A DNA stretch of 64,000 nt. Origin: Massilia antarctica. GTDB taxonomy: Bacteria > Pseudomonadota > Gammaproteobacteria > Burkholderiales > Burkholderiaceae_D. Below the pieces are notes generated by a model that did no database searches, was not told the origin of the DNA, and was given only the letters and a program-made list of their open reading frames with translations. The stretch lies in contig NZ_CP065053.1 in the NCBI RefSeq assembly GCF_015689335.1, positions 5,270,001 to 5,334,000 on the forward strand, in the 5' to 3' direction. Below are positions 49,606 to 58,210 of the stretch, one piece after another. The translations under genes and the position numbers were made by a program. How positions within the stretch are numbered: the stretch's first letter is position 1; every line of letters starts with the position of its first letter.

Positions 49606-50670
49606 ATGTTCTCTGCTGTAAAAACTACTGTCACTTTGACACTTCTTCTCTCCGCATTTGCGGCCCACGCGATCGATATCAGCGGTGCCGGCTCGTCCGC
49701 CGCGCAGCCGCTGTATGTCAAACTCGCCGACGTGTACGGCAAGTCGCAAAACGTCAAGCTCACGTATCAGCCGAGCGGTTCCAGCGAAGGCCTCAAGCAG
49801 GCCAAGGCTAAAACCGTTGAATTTGGCGCCACCGACATCGCACCGTCGCAGGCAGACCTTAAAGCCGGCAAGCTGATCTGCTTCCCGAGCGCGGTCTCGG
49901 GCGTGGTGCCGGTTGTGAACCTGCCGGGCCTCAAGCGTGGCGAAGTCCAGCTGACCGGCGAACTGCTGGCCGACATCTTTTCGCGCAAGATCACCAAATG
50001 GAACGATTCCAGGCTGACCGCCGCCAACCCTGGTGTGGCGCTGCCTGACTTGGCCATTGCCGTGATCGCGCGCCAGGATGGCTCGGGGACCACGTACAAC
50101 TTCAGCGATTATCTGAGCAAGGTTAGCCCTGCGTGGAAGCAGGCCTACGGCCGCAACTTCACGGTCGCGTGGGCCAATGGCGTGACCCAGGTCAACGGCA
50201 GCAACGGTGCGGTCAGCGCGCTCAAGCAGACTCCGGGCGCGATCGCCTATGTCGATTATCAATACGTAATGCAGGACAAGCTGGCGTTCACGCGCTTGAA
50301 AAACCGCGATGGCAAGGTCGTCGCGCCCGGCGCGGACGGTTTTACGGCCGCGCTGCTGAACAGCCCGTGGGTTACCCAGGCCAAGTATGAGGAAATGCTG
50401 ACCGACCGCGTCGGCCCGTCCACGTGGCCGATCACGTCCGGCACTTTCATCGTCGCGGCGCAGGCGACCAACAACCCGGAGAAGACGATTGCCACCCTGA
50501 AGTTCTTCGCCTGGGGTTTCGCGCATGGTGATTCGATTGTCGGCAACGCCAACTTCGTGCGCCTGCCGGACGCCATGCAGGGCCGCATCTTTGGCGACCT
50601 GACCACGATCACCGATGCCAGCGGAGCGCCGCTCAAGTGGTCGCTGGCCGAGGCGCTCAACCTGCGTTAA
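49606..50670 (+). CDS. pstS: Phosphate ABC transporter substrate-binding protein PstS
   Basis: Periplasmic phosphate-binding protein of 354 residues. A signal peptide (TTVTLTLLLSAFAAHA) is followed by IDISGAGSSAAQPLYVKLAD, the binding-loop SGSSEGL near 66-72, FGATDIAPSQADL near 82 and RQDGSGTTYNFSDYL near 160, all typical. ATG at 49606; an in-frame start at 49543 lies upstream of any signal peptide. No pstCAB genes are adjacent, so it is a lone copy. No clear PHO box was found in the 243 bases upstream, though a short GGCCGC/GCGGCC stem lies at about 49557-49571. A strong terminator follows. Confidence 0.92.
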   Translation: MFSAVKTTVTLTLLLSAFAAHAIDISGAGSSAAQPLYVKLADVYGKSQNVKLTYQPSGSSEGLKQAKAKTVEFGATDIAPSQADLKAGKLICFPSAVSGVVPVVNLPGLKRGEVQLTGELLADIFSRKITKWNDSRLTAANPGVALPDLAIAVIARQDGSGTTYNFSDYLSKVSPAWKQAYGRNFTVAWANGVTQVNGSNGAVSALKQTPGAIAYVDYQYVMQDKLAFTRLKNRDGKVVAPGADGFTAALLNSPWVTQAKYEEMLTDRVGPSTWPITSGTFIVAAQATNNPEKTIATLKFFAWGFAHGDSIVGNANFVRLPDAMQGRIFGDLTTITDASGAPLKWSLAEALNLR

Positions 50671-50695
50671 GCTGCCGCCGCCAAGCGGCCAACAA

Positions 50696-50726
50696 CCCGC
50701 CCGCGTGCTGCGCCGGCGGGTTTTTT
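50696..50726 (+). terminator. Rho-independent terminator of pstS
   Basis: CCCGCC/GGCGGG stem (extended with one mismatch to 10 bp), short loop, then six T residues, 26 bases after the pstS stop. It also separates pstS from the convergent protease gene. Confidence 0.85.
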
Positions 50727-50757
50727 CGTCAGCAAAGCGCGGCGCGCCACCAAGCTA

Positions 50758-51606
50758 TCATGCGCGGCTGGCAAAGGCCCGGCGCAGGCAGAACGCTGCG
50801 GCGGCCGCAATCAGCAGCAGGGTAATCAGCGAGCCTTCGACGCCGAATACGCCGCCGGTCAACATGGTATTGCCGACTAGCTTGCCGCGCAGCAGGCCAT
50901 CGGTGGCTGCATGGCCCGACACGGTCGACGAGAACACCTGGCTGACGCAGTAGTTCCACGCGACGTGGGTGCCGATGCAGACCCACAGGCGGCGCGTCCG
51001 CATGTAGAGCGCGGCTTGCAGCACGCCGTAGGCCGCAATCACGGCAATTGCCAGCACCGAGGTGCCGTCATTGGGCAGGTGAGCCAGGCTGAACACCAGC
51101 GCCGAGATGATGATGGCGGACTTGGCGCCCAAGGAACGTTCGGTGACGCCGAATACCACGCCGCGAAACATCATTTCCTCGGCCATGCCGACGAGCACGA
51201 GCTCGGCCAGCGGGAACAGGATCGCGATGCCTGGCGCGTTGACGCCGCCGACGCGATAGACGCCCAACGCGGCCAGCACGGCAAAGATCAGCGCAACCAG
51301 CCCGGCGCCGAGCAGCAGGCCGCTGCCGAGTTCGCGCGCCATGCCCGCTGTCGCCAGCTCGGTCGGCTGGCGTTTTTCAATACGGCGGACATAGAAGCGA
51401 TAGCCGAACCACACCAGCGCGGCGGCCAGCAGTTGCGGCCACACGATGCGGTACGGCTTGTCGACCAGTTTGGCGGCGATGATCATGGTCAGCGGCACCG
51501 CGGCAAAGGTCAGCACCATGCCGAGGATAATCCTGACCACGGCATTTGTCATCAGGCGCGAGGCCAGGGAAGGTTTGGTCATTGCTGTGTTCAGAGTAGC
51601 TTCCAT
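50758..51606 (-). CDS. CPBP family intramembrane glutamic endopeptidase
   Basis: Predicted membrane protease of 282 residues (Abi/CAAX-protease-like). Several transmembrane helices are seen, and the catalytic motifs EEMMFRG (Glu-Glu-x3-Arg, near 160), FSLAHLPN (His) and THVAWNY (His/Asn) are intact. ATG at 51606 is used; another in-frame ATG at 51582 would drop 8 residues. It starts 11 bases after the stop of the MarR-type regulator gene, so both form an operon under the regulator. CPBP proteases are linked to bacteriocin immunity, sorting or stress, but the role here is unknown. Confidence 0.9.
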   Translation of the reverse strand: MEATLNTAMTKPSLASRLMTNAVVRIILGMVLTFAAVPLTMIIAAKLVDKPYRIVWPQLLAAALVWFGYRFYVRRIEKRQPTELATAGMARELGSGLLLGAGLVALIFAVLAALGVYRVGGVNAPGIAILFPLAELVLVGMAEEMMFRGVVFGVTERSLGAKSAIIISALVFSLAHLPNDGTSVLAIAVIAAYGVLQAALYMRTRRLWVCIGTHVAWNYCVSQVFSSTVSGHAATDGLLRGKLVGNTMLTGGVFGVEGSLITLLLIAAAAAFCLRRAFASRA

Positions 51607-51617
51607 GATCGCTTTCT

Positions 51618-52091
51618 TCAGGTGGTTGTCCGTGGTTTTTTGCCGGCGTCGCGGATGCGCTCGCCGAAGGGGCGCGTCTCGAGGACCGCGATGGCTTGCG
51701 CCAGGCATGCCGACAAGGGAAATTCCAGTTCCGCATCGAGGCTGTCCGCCGCGCGTTTGGTCGCCTGCCAGCACGCTTGCAGGCGCGGCAGCAGTAGCTC
51801 ACCCTGGGGGCTGAGGCGCACCACGCGCTGCCTGCCATCCTCGCCACCGGCGACAACCAGCAGCAAGCCTTCCGTCTTCATCAGTGCCACCGTTTGGGTT
51901 GCCGCCGGCTGGGTGATGCCCGCCAGTTCGGCCAGCTGGCCGATGGTCGCACTTTGCTGCTGCGCCAGTACCCGCATCACCGGCGTGTAGCGCGGCCGGT
52001 AATCCAAGCCTGCGTCTACATAGGCTTGCAGGACTGCGCCGTCGAGCAGTTCGATCAAATGTCGCAATTGCGTTCCGAGTCCTTGTTTCAT
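51618..52091 (-). CDS. MarR family transcriptional regulator
   Basis: Winged-helix repressor-type protein of 157 residues. The DNA-binding domain (about 35-100) shows ATIGQLAELAGITQPAATQTV as recognition helix region, followed by the wing DGRQRVVRLSPQGELLL. It is divergent from the YdeI-like gene, with a perfect 20-bp palindrome between them (20 bases before its ATG), which is the likely operator and would give autoregulation. The CPBP protease gene follows in the same operon. The ligand is unknown. Confidence 0.9.
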   Translation of the reverse strand: MKQGLGTQLRHLIELLDGAVLQAYVDAGLDYRPRYTPVMRVLAQQQSATIGQLAELAGITQPAATQTVALMKTEGLLLVVAGGEDGRQRVVRLSPQGELLLPRLQACWQATKRAADSLDAELEFPLSACLAQAIAVLETRPFGERIRDAGKKPRTTT

Positions 52092-52110
52092 GCAGCCATA
52101 TTAGCACCAT

Positions 52111-52130
52111 TTATATAAGCGCTTATATAA
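52111..52130. promoter_or_regulatory. Perfect 20-bp palindrome, likely MarR operator
   Basis: TTATATAAGCGCTTATATAA is fully self-complementary and stands out as AT-rich in a GC-rich surrounding. It lies between marR-type (minus, start 52091) and YdeI-like (plus, start 52184) genes, and contains TATATAA-type -10 sequences on both strands, so binding would block both promoters. Confidence 0.7.
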
Positions 52131-52183
52131 TTATTTGACGTGGTATCGTTACGAAAAGACGACACCTGATTCCGGAGCCCGCC

Positions 52184-52789
52184 ATGCCCATCCTCGACCC
52201 GCGTATCGACGAGTACATCGCCAACTCCGCTGCATTTGCGCAACCCATCCTGATCCACCTGCGTCAGGTGATTCATGCCGCCTGTCCCGATGTGGAAGAG
52301 ACCATCAAATGGGGCATGCCGTTTTTCCTGTACCACGGCATGCTGTGCCATTTTGCGTCGTTCAAGGCGCATTGCGCTTTGAGCTTCTGGAAAGGGGAGC
52401 TGCTGGTGGCGCAAGACGATAGCAAGGGGCGCGAGGCGATGGGCCAGTTCGGGCGCATCGCCTCGCTCAAGGACTTGCCGCCGATGAAGACGCTCGCTGG
52501 CTACTTCAATAAGGCGATGACCTTGAACACGGAAGGTGTCAAGGCGCCGTCGCGCGCCAGGCCGAAGGTGGCGCGCGAGCTGGTGGTGCCGGATTACTTG
52601 ATTGCTGCGCTGGAAGAGCAACCTGGCGCCAGCGAGCAATTCCGTGCTTTCTCACCCGGTGCCATGCGCGAGTATGTGGACTGGCTGACCGAAGCCAAGA
52701 CCGAGTCGACTCGCCTGCGCCGCCTGGCACAGGCTGTGGAATGGATCGCCGAGGGCAAGCAGCGCAACTGGAAATACACGAACTGTTAG
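52184..52789 (+). CDS. YdeI/OmdA-like protein (DUF1801 plus OmdA domain)
   Basis: Cytosolic protein of 201 residues. The N-terminal DUF1801 domain (about 8-105) contains IHLRQVIHAACPDVEETIKWGMPFF in parts and FASFKAHCALSFWKGELL. The C-terminal domain (about 125-200) has VVPDYLIAALEEQPGAS and REYVDWLTEAKTESTRLRRL, typical of YdeI/OmdA. The biochemical role is unknown; relatives are linked to bacteriocin or peptide resistance. It is divergently transcribed from the MarR-type gene and probably repressed by it. Confidence 0.88.
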   Translation: MPILDPRIDEYIANSAAFAQPILIHLRQVIHAACPDVEETIKWGMPFFLYHGMLCHFASFKAHCALSFWKGELLVAQDDSKGREAMGQFGRIASLKDLPPMKTLAGYFNKAMTLNTEGVKAPSRARPKVARELVVPDYLIAALEEQPGASEQFRAFSPGAMREYVDWLTEAKTESTRLRRLAQAVEWIAEGKQRNWKYTNC

Positions 52790-52881
52790 TGCGCCGGGAC
52801 GACGCCATCGACATCGGTGAGATGCGCCGGCGCGGCAGCGGGAGCAATACCGTCACTATAAACGCCCGAACTCCGCTTCAG

Positions 52882-53460
52882 TTATTCGGTCGGTTCGTCG
52901 AGCTGATCGAGTTGGTCGATTTGGTCGATTTGTCGCTGTAATGCGCGCGCTGCTTTCACGTTCATCGCCGCGACGACAATGCACGGGACGATCACCACAG
53001 AGGTAATCCGCCATGGAAAATCCATCGGGTCCGGCTGTGCCATGCCCCAAAAGAACACGAACATGCCTGGCACGACCGGGAGGATGTGCCACAGCCATAC
53101 GTCGCGCACGGCGTCACGCTGGCGCACCAGTTCCTCGCGCAGGTACTTGATGTAGGGCAGGGCCAGCGCTTCGGGCGGCAGGTCGCGAATCGAAGCCCGA
53201 CGGCGCAGGTGGTACAGGACAAGCAGACTGCCCAGGACCATCAGGCCGCTGCCAATTCTCATCAGCGGTTCGGGCAACACCCATGCATGAAAACCGAAGA
53301 TCAACGCCACCAGCAGCGCGGCGACATTTTCCTGGACATTGCGAAGCACAATCTTACGCCGGAAATCCACGCTGTCGCGCTCAAGCCGCTCGCATGCATA
53401 GGTCGCGCCCATGTCGGCTTGGGATTGCCACACGGATTTCAACTCGTCATCATTCATCAT
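52882..53460 (-). CDS. Membrane protein coupled to an ECF sigma factor (possible anti-sigma)
   Basis: Inner-membrane protein of 192 residues with four likely transmembrane helices (about 48-66, 70-85, 125-142, 150-168) and a cytosolic N-terminus with MMNDDELKSVWQSQ, which resembles anti-sigma-type linkers. The first ATG overlaps the sigma stop (ATGA), so the two are coupled. The C-terminus ends in an acidic repeat (DQIDQLDQLDEP), made by a 9-bp tandem DNA repeat. No zinc-binding anti-sigma motif is seen, so the anti-sigma role rests on position. Confidence 0.82.
   Translation of the reverse strand: MMNDDELKSVWQSQADMGATYACERLERDSVDFRRKIVLRNVQENVAALLVALIFGFHAWVLPEPLMRIGSGLMVLGSLLVLYHLRRRASIRDLPPEALALPYIKYLREELVRQRDAVRDVWLWHILPVVPGMFVFFWGMAQPDPMDFPWRITSVVIVPCIVVAAMNVKAARALQRQIDQIDQLDQLDEPTE
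52894..52929. repeat. Four 9-bp tandem units in the membrane protein 3' end
   Basis: Units TTCGTCGAG, CTGATCGAG, TTGGTCGAT and TTGGTCGAT; they encode repeats of Asp-Gln-Leu/Ile on the minus strand. In-frame unit change would vary the tail length by three residues. Confidence 0.6.
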
Positions 53461-53990
53461 GGTGTACTCCTGTTGCCAAGTCGATTGCTCAGCATTGATT
53501 TGATTCGGTGGACCTTGGTGGCGACGTTGCGAGCCGACAGTCCGGTGATTTCGCTGATGCTGGCGGCGTCGAGCCCCTCCAGGTACAGCAGCATGAGTTC
53601 GCGGTCGAGCGCTGCGAGCGAGTGAATCAGGGTCATCACGCGCTCCAGATCAAGGCGGCGGTCCGTCACGACCATGTCCGCACGCTCGTCGACGTGAAGC
53701 GCAATATCGTCCAGATCCTTTGAATAGCGCTCGACCGAACGCATGCTGCGCTGGACATGGGTGGCGCCGATATTGTGCGCCACCCTGTACACCCACGTGC
53801 GCAGCGAGCATTGGCCCTTGAAACCGGCCATGCTCTGCCATAAAGCCAGGTGAACCTCTTGCATCAAATCTTGCCGCTTTGCGTTGTCGCGCTCGTATCC
53901 GGCCACAAAGCGCCCGACCTCGCGTCCAAACGTTTCCACCGCTTGCCTGTACAGCTCATCCTGCGGTGTCGTATTCCTGGTTTTGTTCAT
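53457..53990 (-). CDS. ECF RNA polymerase sigma factor
   Basis: Sigma-70 family alternative sigma factor of 177 residues. Region 2 (about 25-95) holds DLMQEVHLALWQSMAGFKGQ and LRTWVYRVAHNIGATHVQR; region 4 (about 115-170) holds LDLERVMTLIHSLAALDREL, YLEGLDAASISEITGLSARN and VATKVHRIKSML. The stop overlaps the following membrane-protein ATG, so the two are translated together. The stress it answers to is not evident from the sequence. Confidence 0.92.
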   Translation of the reverse strand: MNKTRNTTPQDELYRQAVETFGREVGRFVAGYERDNAKRQDLMQEVHLALWQSMAGFKGQCSLRTWVYRVAHNIGATHVQRSMRSVERYSKDLDDIALHVDERADMVVTDRRLDLERVMTLIHSLAALDRELMLLYLEGLDAASISEITGLSARNVATKVHRIKSMLSNRLGNRSTP

Positions 53991-54164
53991 CTCGTCTCTG
54001 GTGAATGGCTAGCTCTGGGAGGTAGTCAGCCATCCACGGATTTTCTTACAGATAAATTGAACAAGGAGCGTGCGCTGGCGGAAAGCGGGCCTGTGCGGCA
54101 TCGCTTCTCGCAATCGCCGGCCTTCGTGGCGACGCCGGAACAGGGATCGGGTGGTCGCAAGCGG

Positions 54165-55061
54165 CTAGTGCTGCGCGCCGCAGACCGCCCGGACATGAGC
54201 GCGCAGCCAGCGGTGGGCGGGATCGGCGTCGAGCCGGGGATGCCAGAGCATCGACACGGTGAATTCGGGCAGGGGAACGGGCAGGGCGAAGCTGTGCATG
54301 CCGTGGCGTAGCAGACCGGTGTGCCGTTCCGGGACCGTGGCGACCAAGTCGCTTCCCCGTGCCAGCGCCAGCGCGGGGGAAAAGCCTGCCACGGTGACGG
54401 CGATCGTGCGTTCCAGGCCCAGCGGCAACAAGGCCTCGTCGACCGGGCCTTTTTCACCGCCCCGGCGCGCGACACCGATGTGCTCGCCGGCCGCATAGCG
54501 CGACGGCGTGATCTCGCCTTCGGCCAGCGCATGGCCGACGCGCACCACGCCCACCAAACGGTCGCGGAACAGGGCCTGGGTGCGCACTTCGGGGCCGGTG
54601 TCCTTGCCAATGACGCCCGTCTCCAAGTCGACACTGCCGTCGCGCAAACCCGTACTGTCCTTGTCCGGCTTGGGCACGAAACGCAGGCGCACGCCGGGCG
54701 AATCGGCGCGCAGGCGGGTGAGGAGTTCGGCGCCGAAATTTTCGACGAAACCTTCGCGTGTGCGAATCGTGAACGTGCGCGACAACTGTGCCAGATCGAG
54801 CTTGTCGACCGGGCGCAGCGCGGCTACGCCATCGTGCACCAGCTGGCCAACCTGCTCGCGCAGCGCGATGGCGCGCGGGGTCGGCACCAGGCCGCGTCCG
54901 GCCCGTACCAGCAGCGGGTCGCCGGTGGTGTCGCGCAGGCGGGCCAGCGCGCGGCTCATGGCCGAGGGGCTGAGGCGCAGACGGCGCGCCGCACGGGCGA
55001 CGCTGCCTTCGGCCAGCAGGACGTCGAGGGTGATCAGCAGATTGAGGTCGGGCAGGGACAT
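54165..55061 (-). CDS. LysR family transcriptional regulator (NodD-like group)
   Basis: Regulator of 298 residues. The N-terminal winged helix (about 3-62) is LPDLNLLITLDVLLAEGSVA, ARRLRLSPSAMSRALARLRD and GDPLLVRAGRGLVPTPRA, close to the NodD/LinR branch. The effector domain follows (about 90-290). ATG at 55061 is used; the frame is open further upstream to 55280 without matching start context. It stands alone between the sigma unit and the ankyrin gene, same strand; the target is not known, and its own divergent partner gene is missing. Confidence 0.9.
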   Translation of the reverse strand: MSLPDLNLLITLDVLLAEGSVARAARRLRLSPSAMSRALARLRDTTGDPLLVRAGRGLVPTPRAIALREQVGQLVHDGVAALRPVDKLDLAQLSRTFTIRTREGFVENFGAELLTRLRADSPGVRLRFVPKPDKDSTGLRDGSVDLETGVIGKDTGPEVRTQALFRDRLVGVVRVGHALAEGEITPSRYAAGEHIGVARRGGEKGPVDEALLPLGLERTIAVTVAGFSPALALARGSDLVATVPERHTGLLRHGMHSFALPVPLPEFTVSMLWHPRLDADPAHRWLRAHVRAVCGAQH

Positions 55062-55212
55062 GTGCTTACGATAACGCAATTTGCTCCGGGCGTGGCGTCG
55101 GACGCGCAAATCCCCGCGCAAACGTGCGTGGGGCGCCATGTCGGCGCGGCTGCCAGACGCGATTGCGGGCGCTGGCGCAAGTCCGACGGCCGCCGCAGGC
55201 ACGGCTTGATTG

Positions 55213-55755
55213 TCACGGTTGGCGTTGCGCCTGGCTGAATTCGCCGCGCGCCAGGCTGGCGGGAGTGTTGCCCGCGCCATCGGTCGCTTTCATGTCCGCA
55301 CCGCGCTCGACCAGCGCTTGCAGGATCTCGCTGCGCTGGAACAAGGCCGCGTACATCGCCGCCGTCTGCCCGGCCAGATTGCGCTGGTTCGGCTGGCACG
55401 CGGTATCGGCCAGGCGGCGCGCAATGCGCAACTCGCCTTTGAAAATCGCGCCCATCAAGGCCGTGTTGCCGCGCTTGTCGCCCGCGCATGGGTCGGCCCC
55501 GGCGCCAATGAGCAGGTCCACCGCCGCGCCCTGGCCGTGGTAGGCGGCCAGGATGAGCGCCGTGTAGCCTTTCTCGTCGCGCGTATTCAGGTCGTAGGCC
55601 GCGCTGGTGAATTCCTTGAGCATGGCGACATCGCCCCGCCGGGCCGCGTCAAAATAGTAGCCCTTGAGCTGTTCGGCCAGACGCGCCGGGTCGGGCGGCG
55701 CCGCGTGCGCCAGTTGCGCCACGGCGAGCGCGGCAATGGTCATCAGGTATTTCAT
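55213..55755 (-). CDS. ankB: Ankyrin-repeat periplasmic protein (AnkB-like)
   Basis: Exported protein of 180 residues. The signal peptide (KYLMTIAALAVAQLAHA) is followed by four ankyrin repeats: GDVAMLKEFTSAAYDLN, GYTALILAAYHGQGAAVDLL, GNTALMGAIFKGELRIARRL and GQTAAMYAALFQRSEILQAL, up to about 165. GGGAGA precedes the ATG. It lies 43 bases after the catalase gene; in Pseudomonas a periplasmic ankyrin protein (AnkB) is needed for full KatB catalase activity, and the same arrangement is seen here. Confidence 0.9.
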   Translation of the reverse strand: MKYLMTIAALAVAQLAHAAPPDPARLAEQLKGYYFDAARRGDVAMLKEFTSAAYDLNTRDEKGYTALILAAYHGQGAAVDLLIGAGADPCAGDKRGNTALMGAIFKGELRIARRLADTACQPNQRNLAGQTAAMYAALFQRSEILQALVERGADMKATDGAGNTPASLARGEFSQAQRQP

Positions 55756-55798
55756 GGCAGTCTCCCGGAACGGCCGCCCGCGGGCGGCCGCATTGTCA

Positions 55799-57358
55799 TC
55801 AGTCGGTCAGGGTAGCGGCGCGCGAAGCGACTTGCGCGACCTTGTCGCCCAGCGCGGCGGCGAGCGCCGTTCCGTAGGCGGCATCGGCCTTGTAGAAGTG
55901 CGACAGCATCGTGTAGCGTACTTCCTCATCCTTGACCTGGCCAAGGTCGCCGGCGAGGTTGGCCACGAGGTTTTTCTGCTGCTGCGCTGGCAAGGAGCGG
56001 TAGAACTCGCCCGCCTGACGGAAGTTCAAGGTCTTGGTGACGCGCTGCTGCACCGTGCTGCCCGACAGGGGAAGCTGGCTCGGCTTGAAGTCGGCGTCGA
56101 CGGCCAGCGGAGACTGGCGGCTCGGCTCGTAGTTGACATTGCCGGTGCGCTTGCCGGCGTTCATCGCGCCATCCTGGTAGTGATTGACCACCGCAACGCG
56201 CGGCTGGTTGATCGGCAATTGCAGGGCGTTCGGGCCAAGGCGGTACATCTGGGTATCGGCGTACGAGAAGACGCGGCCTTGCAGCAGCTTGTCTTCGGAC
56301 GGCTCGATGCCGGGCACCAGATTCGATGGCGCGAAGGCGCTTTGTTCGGTTTCCTGGAAGATGTTGGCCGGGTTGCGGTTCAAGGTCATGGTGCCGAGCT
56401 TGGTCTCGGGTACACCCGGCCAGATCTTGGTCGAATCGAGCGCGTCGAAATCGAATCTGGCCAGTTCGGAAGGTTTGAGCACCTGCACATACAGTTCCCA
56501 GCGCGGAAATTGCTTGCGCTTGATGGCGTCGACAAGGTCGTTGGTGGCATGGTTGAAGTCCTTGCCCTGCACGGCCGATGCCTCGGGGCCGGTCAGGCTC
56601 TGGATGCCTTGCAGCGACTTCCAGTGGAACTTGACGTAGTTGACCGTGCCGGCGGCGTTGACGAATTTGTACGCATGCACGCTGTTTCCGTCCATGAAAC
56701 GGTAGCCTTTGGGCGTACCGAGGTCGGAGTACACCTGGGTCAGCATGTGCGTCGATTCCGGCTGGTGCGAGAAAAAGTCGAAGAAGCGGTTCGGGTCTTG
56801 CACATTGGTCTCGGGCGCGGGCTTGAGCGAGTGGACCATGTCCGGAAACTTGACGGCGTCGCGGATGAAGAAAATCGGCAGGTTATTGCCGACCAGATCC
56901 CAGTTGCCTTCGCTGGTATAGAACTTGGTGGCAAAACCGCGCGGATCGCGCAGGGTTTCCGGCGAATGGTTGCCGTGGATAACCGTCGAGAAGCGCACAA
57001 ACACTGGGGTTTCGCTACCTTTGGCAAACACCTTGGCCCGGGTCAGGGACGACACATCGCCGCTGGCGACGAAGACGCCGTGGGCGCCGGTGCCGCGCGC
57101 ATGGACCACGCGATCGGGAATGCGTTCACGGTCGAAGCGCTGCAATTTTTGCAGCAGGTGAACATCTTGCAGCAGGGTGGGGCCGTTCTGGCCGGCCGTT
57201 TGCGAGTTCTGGTTGTCGCCGACGGGAGCGCCATTGTCGCGCGTCAGTTGCGGCGCCGCCGAGGCGAAGGGCGAGATCAGCGCCGCGATGGCGAATGCCA
57301 TGGCTGAACTTGCCGCGCCACGTTCTCCGGTATTGCGCAGTGTACTTGTCATCATCAT
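55799..57358 (-). CDS. katB: Periplasmic monofunctional catalase KatB
   Basis: Heme catalase of 519 residues, breaking down hydrogen peroxide. A signal peptide (about 1-36, AFAIAALISPFASAA) indicates export. The catalytic His is in VVHARGTGAHGVF near 85, the Asn region in FFIRDAVKFPDMVHSLKP near 155, and the heme-ligand Tyr is in RVFSYADTQMYRLG near 365. The start is the first of three ATGs (57358), with AAGGGA 7 bases upstream. An OxyR-like site lies 81 bases upstream. The ankyrin gene follows in the operon. All active-site motifs look intact. Confidence 0.94.
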   Translation of the reverse strand: MMMTSTLRNTGERGAASSAMAFAIAALISPFASAAPQLTRDNGAPVGDNQNSQTAGQNGPTLLQDVHLLQKLQRFDRERIPDRVVHARGTGAHGVFVASGDVSSLTRAKVFAKGSETPVFVRFSTVIHGNHSPETLRDPRGFATKFYTSEGNWDLVGNNLPIFFIRDAVKFPDMVHSLKPAPETNVQDPNRFFDFFSHQPESTHMLTQVYSDLGTPKGYRFMDGNSVHAYKFVNAAGTVNYVKFHWKSLQGIQSLTGPEASAVQGKDFNHATNDLVDAIKRKQFPRWELYVQVLKPSELARFDFDALDSTKIWPGVPETKLGTMTLNRNPANIFQETEQSAFAPSNLVPGIEPSEDKLLQGRVFSYADTQMYRLGPNALQLPINQPRVAVVNHYQDGAMNAGKRTGNVNYEPSRQSPLAVDADFKPSQLPLSGSTVQQRVTKTLNFRQAGEFYRSLPAQQQKNLVANLAGDLGQVKDEEVRYTMLSHFYKADAAYGTALAAALGDKVAQVASRAATLTD

Positions 57359-57438
57359 TTTGATTCCCTTTTTGTAAGTGTGCTTAAACGATAAGGAATT
57401 CAAAGCAATATGTAAACGCAATTATAAATATCGTAACG

Positions 57439-57453
57439 ATAGTCATAAACTAT
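57439..57453 (-). promoter_or_regulatory. OxyR-like half site upstream of katB
   Basis: ATAG-TCATAAA-CTAT has the exact ATAG-N7-CTAT spacing of an OxyR half motif and lies 81-95 bases before the katB start. A weaker second half (ATAT-N7) is adjacent. oxyR itself is not in the window. Other parts of 57359-57577 show nothing else clear. Confidence 0.45.
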
Positions 57454-57577
57454 TAAATCCGGAGACATGGCGTCAGGCGCAGCAATAAGGTGCAGCTGCT
57501 GCGCCTTCCGCCATGCTTGCGGGACGGATAGACTGGGTTTGGGTGCCGGTGGGCGGCATGCACACACAAGGAGTGGT

Positions 57578-58210
57578 ATGGACAGGGACTTTTGGCATCG
57601 CAAGTGGGCAAGCAACGAGATCGGATTTCATGAAGGTGCGGCCAATCCGCTCATGCTGGCGCATGCGGGCCGGCTGGGGCTGTCAGCCGGCAGCCGGGTG
57701 TTCGTACCCTTGTGCGGGAAATCGCTCGATCTGCACTGGCTGCTGTCCGAAGGCTACCGGGTGGCGGGGGCCGAATTGAGCCGGATTGCCGTCGACCAGC
57801 TGTTTGCAGATCTGGGCCTGACACCGGGGGTGCGGCAGGCGGGAGAGCTGCTTCATTACCGCGCGCCGGACATCGATATTTTTGTGGGCGATATTTTTTG
57901 CCTGGATAGCGAGCTACTCGGCCGGGTGGACGCAGTGTACGACCGCGCGGCATTCGTGGCGCTGCCGGAATCGATGCGTACATCTTACGCCGCCCATGTG
58001 ACGCACCTGGCGGGACGGGCGCCGCAACTGCTGATTTGCTACCAGTACGACCAGGCCTTGATGAATGGGCCGCCGTTTTCCATCGCCGACGAGGAAGTGC
58101 GCCAGTGTTACGGTCAGGCGTACGCATTGACCTTGCTGGCCAGGAGCGAGGTGGCAGGCGGCTTCAAGGGCCGTTTCCCCGCTGTCGAAGCGGTCTGGCT
58201 GCTTCAATGA
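57578..58210 (+). CDS. tpm: Thiopurine S-methyltransferase family protein
   Basis: SAM-dependent methyltransferase of 210 residues, in bacteria linked to methylation of selenium/tellurium compounds or thiols. FWHRKWASNEIGFHEG (residues 5-20) is the family N-terminus, VFVPLCGKSLDLHWLLSEG near 42 is motif I, VGDIFCLDSELLGRVDAVYD near 106-125 and ICYQYDQALMNGPPFSI near 155 follow. ATG at 57578 follows AAGGAGTGGT; the frame upstream to 57467 is rejected. Its stop overlaps the MFS start (ATGA), so the two are coupled. Confidence 0.92.
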   Translation: MDRDFWHRKWASNEIGFHEGAANPLMLAHAGRLGLSAGSRVFVPLCGKSLDLHWLLSEGYRVAGAELSRIAVDQLFADLGLTPGVRQAGELLHYRAPDIDIFVGDIFCLDSELLGRVDAVYDRAAFVALPESMRTSYAAHVTHLAGRAPQLLICYQYDQALMNGPPFSIADEEVRQCYGQAYALTLLARSEVAGGFKGRFPAVEAVWLLQ

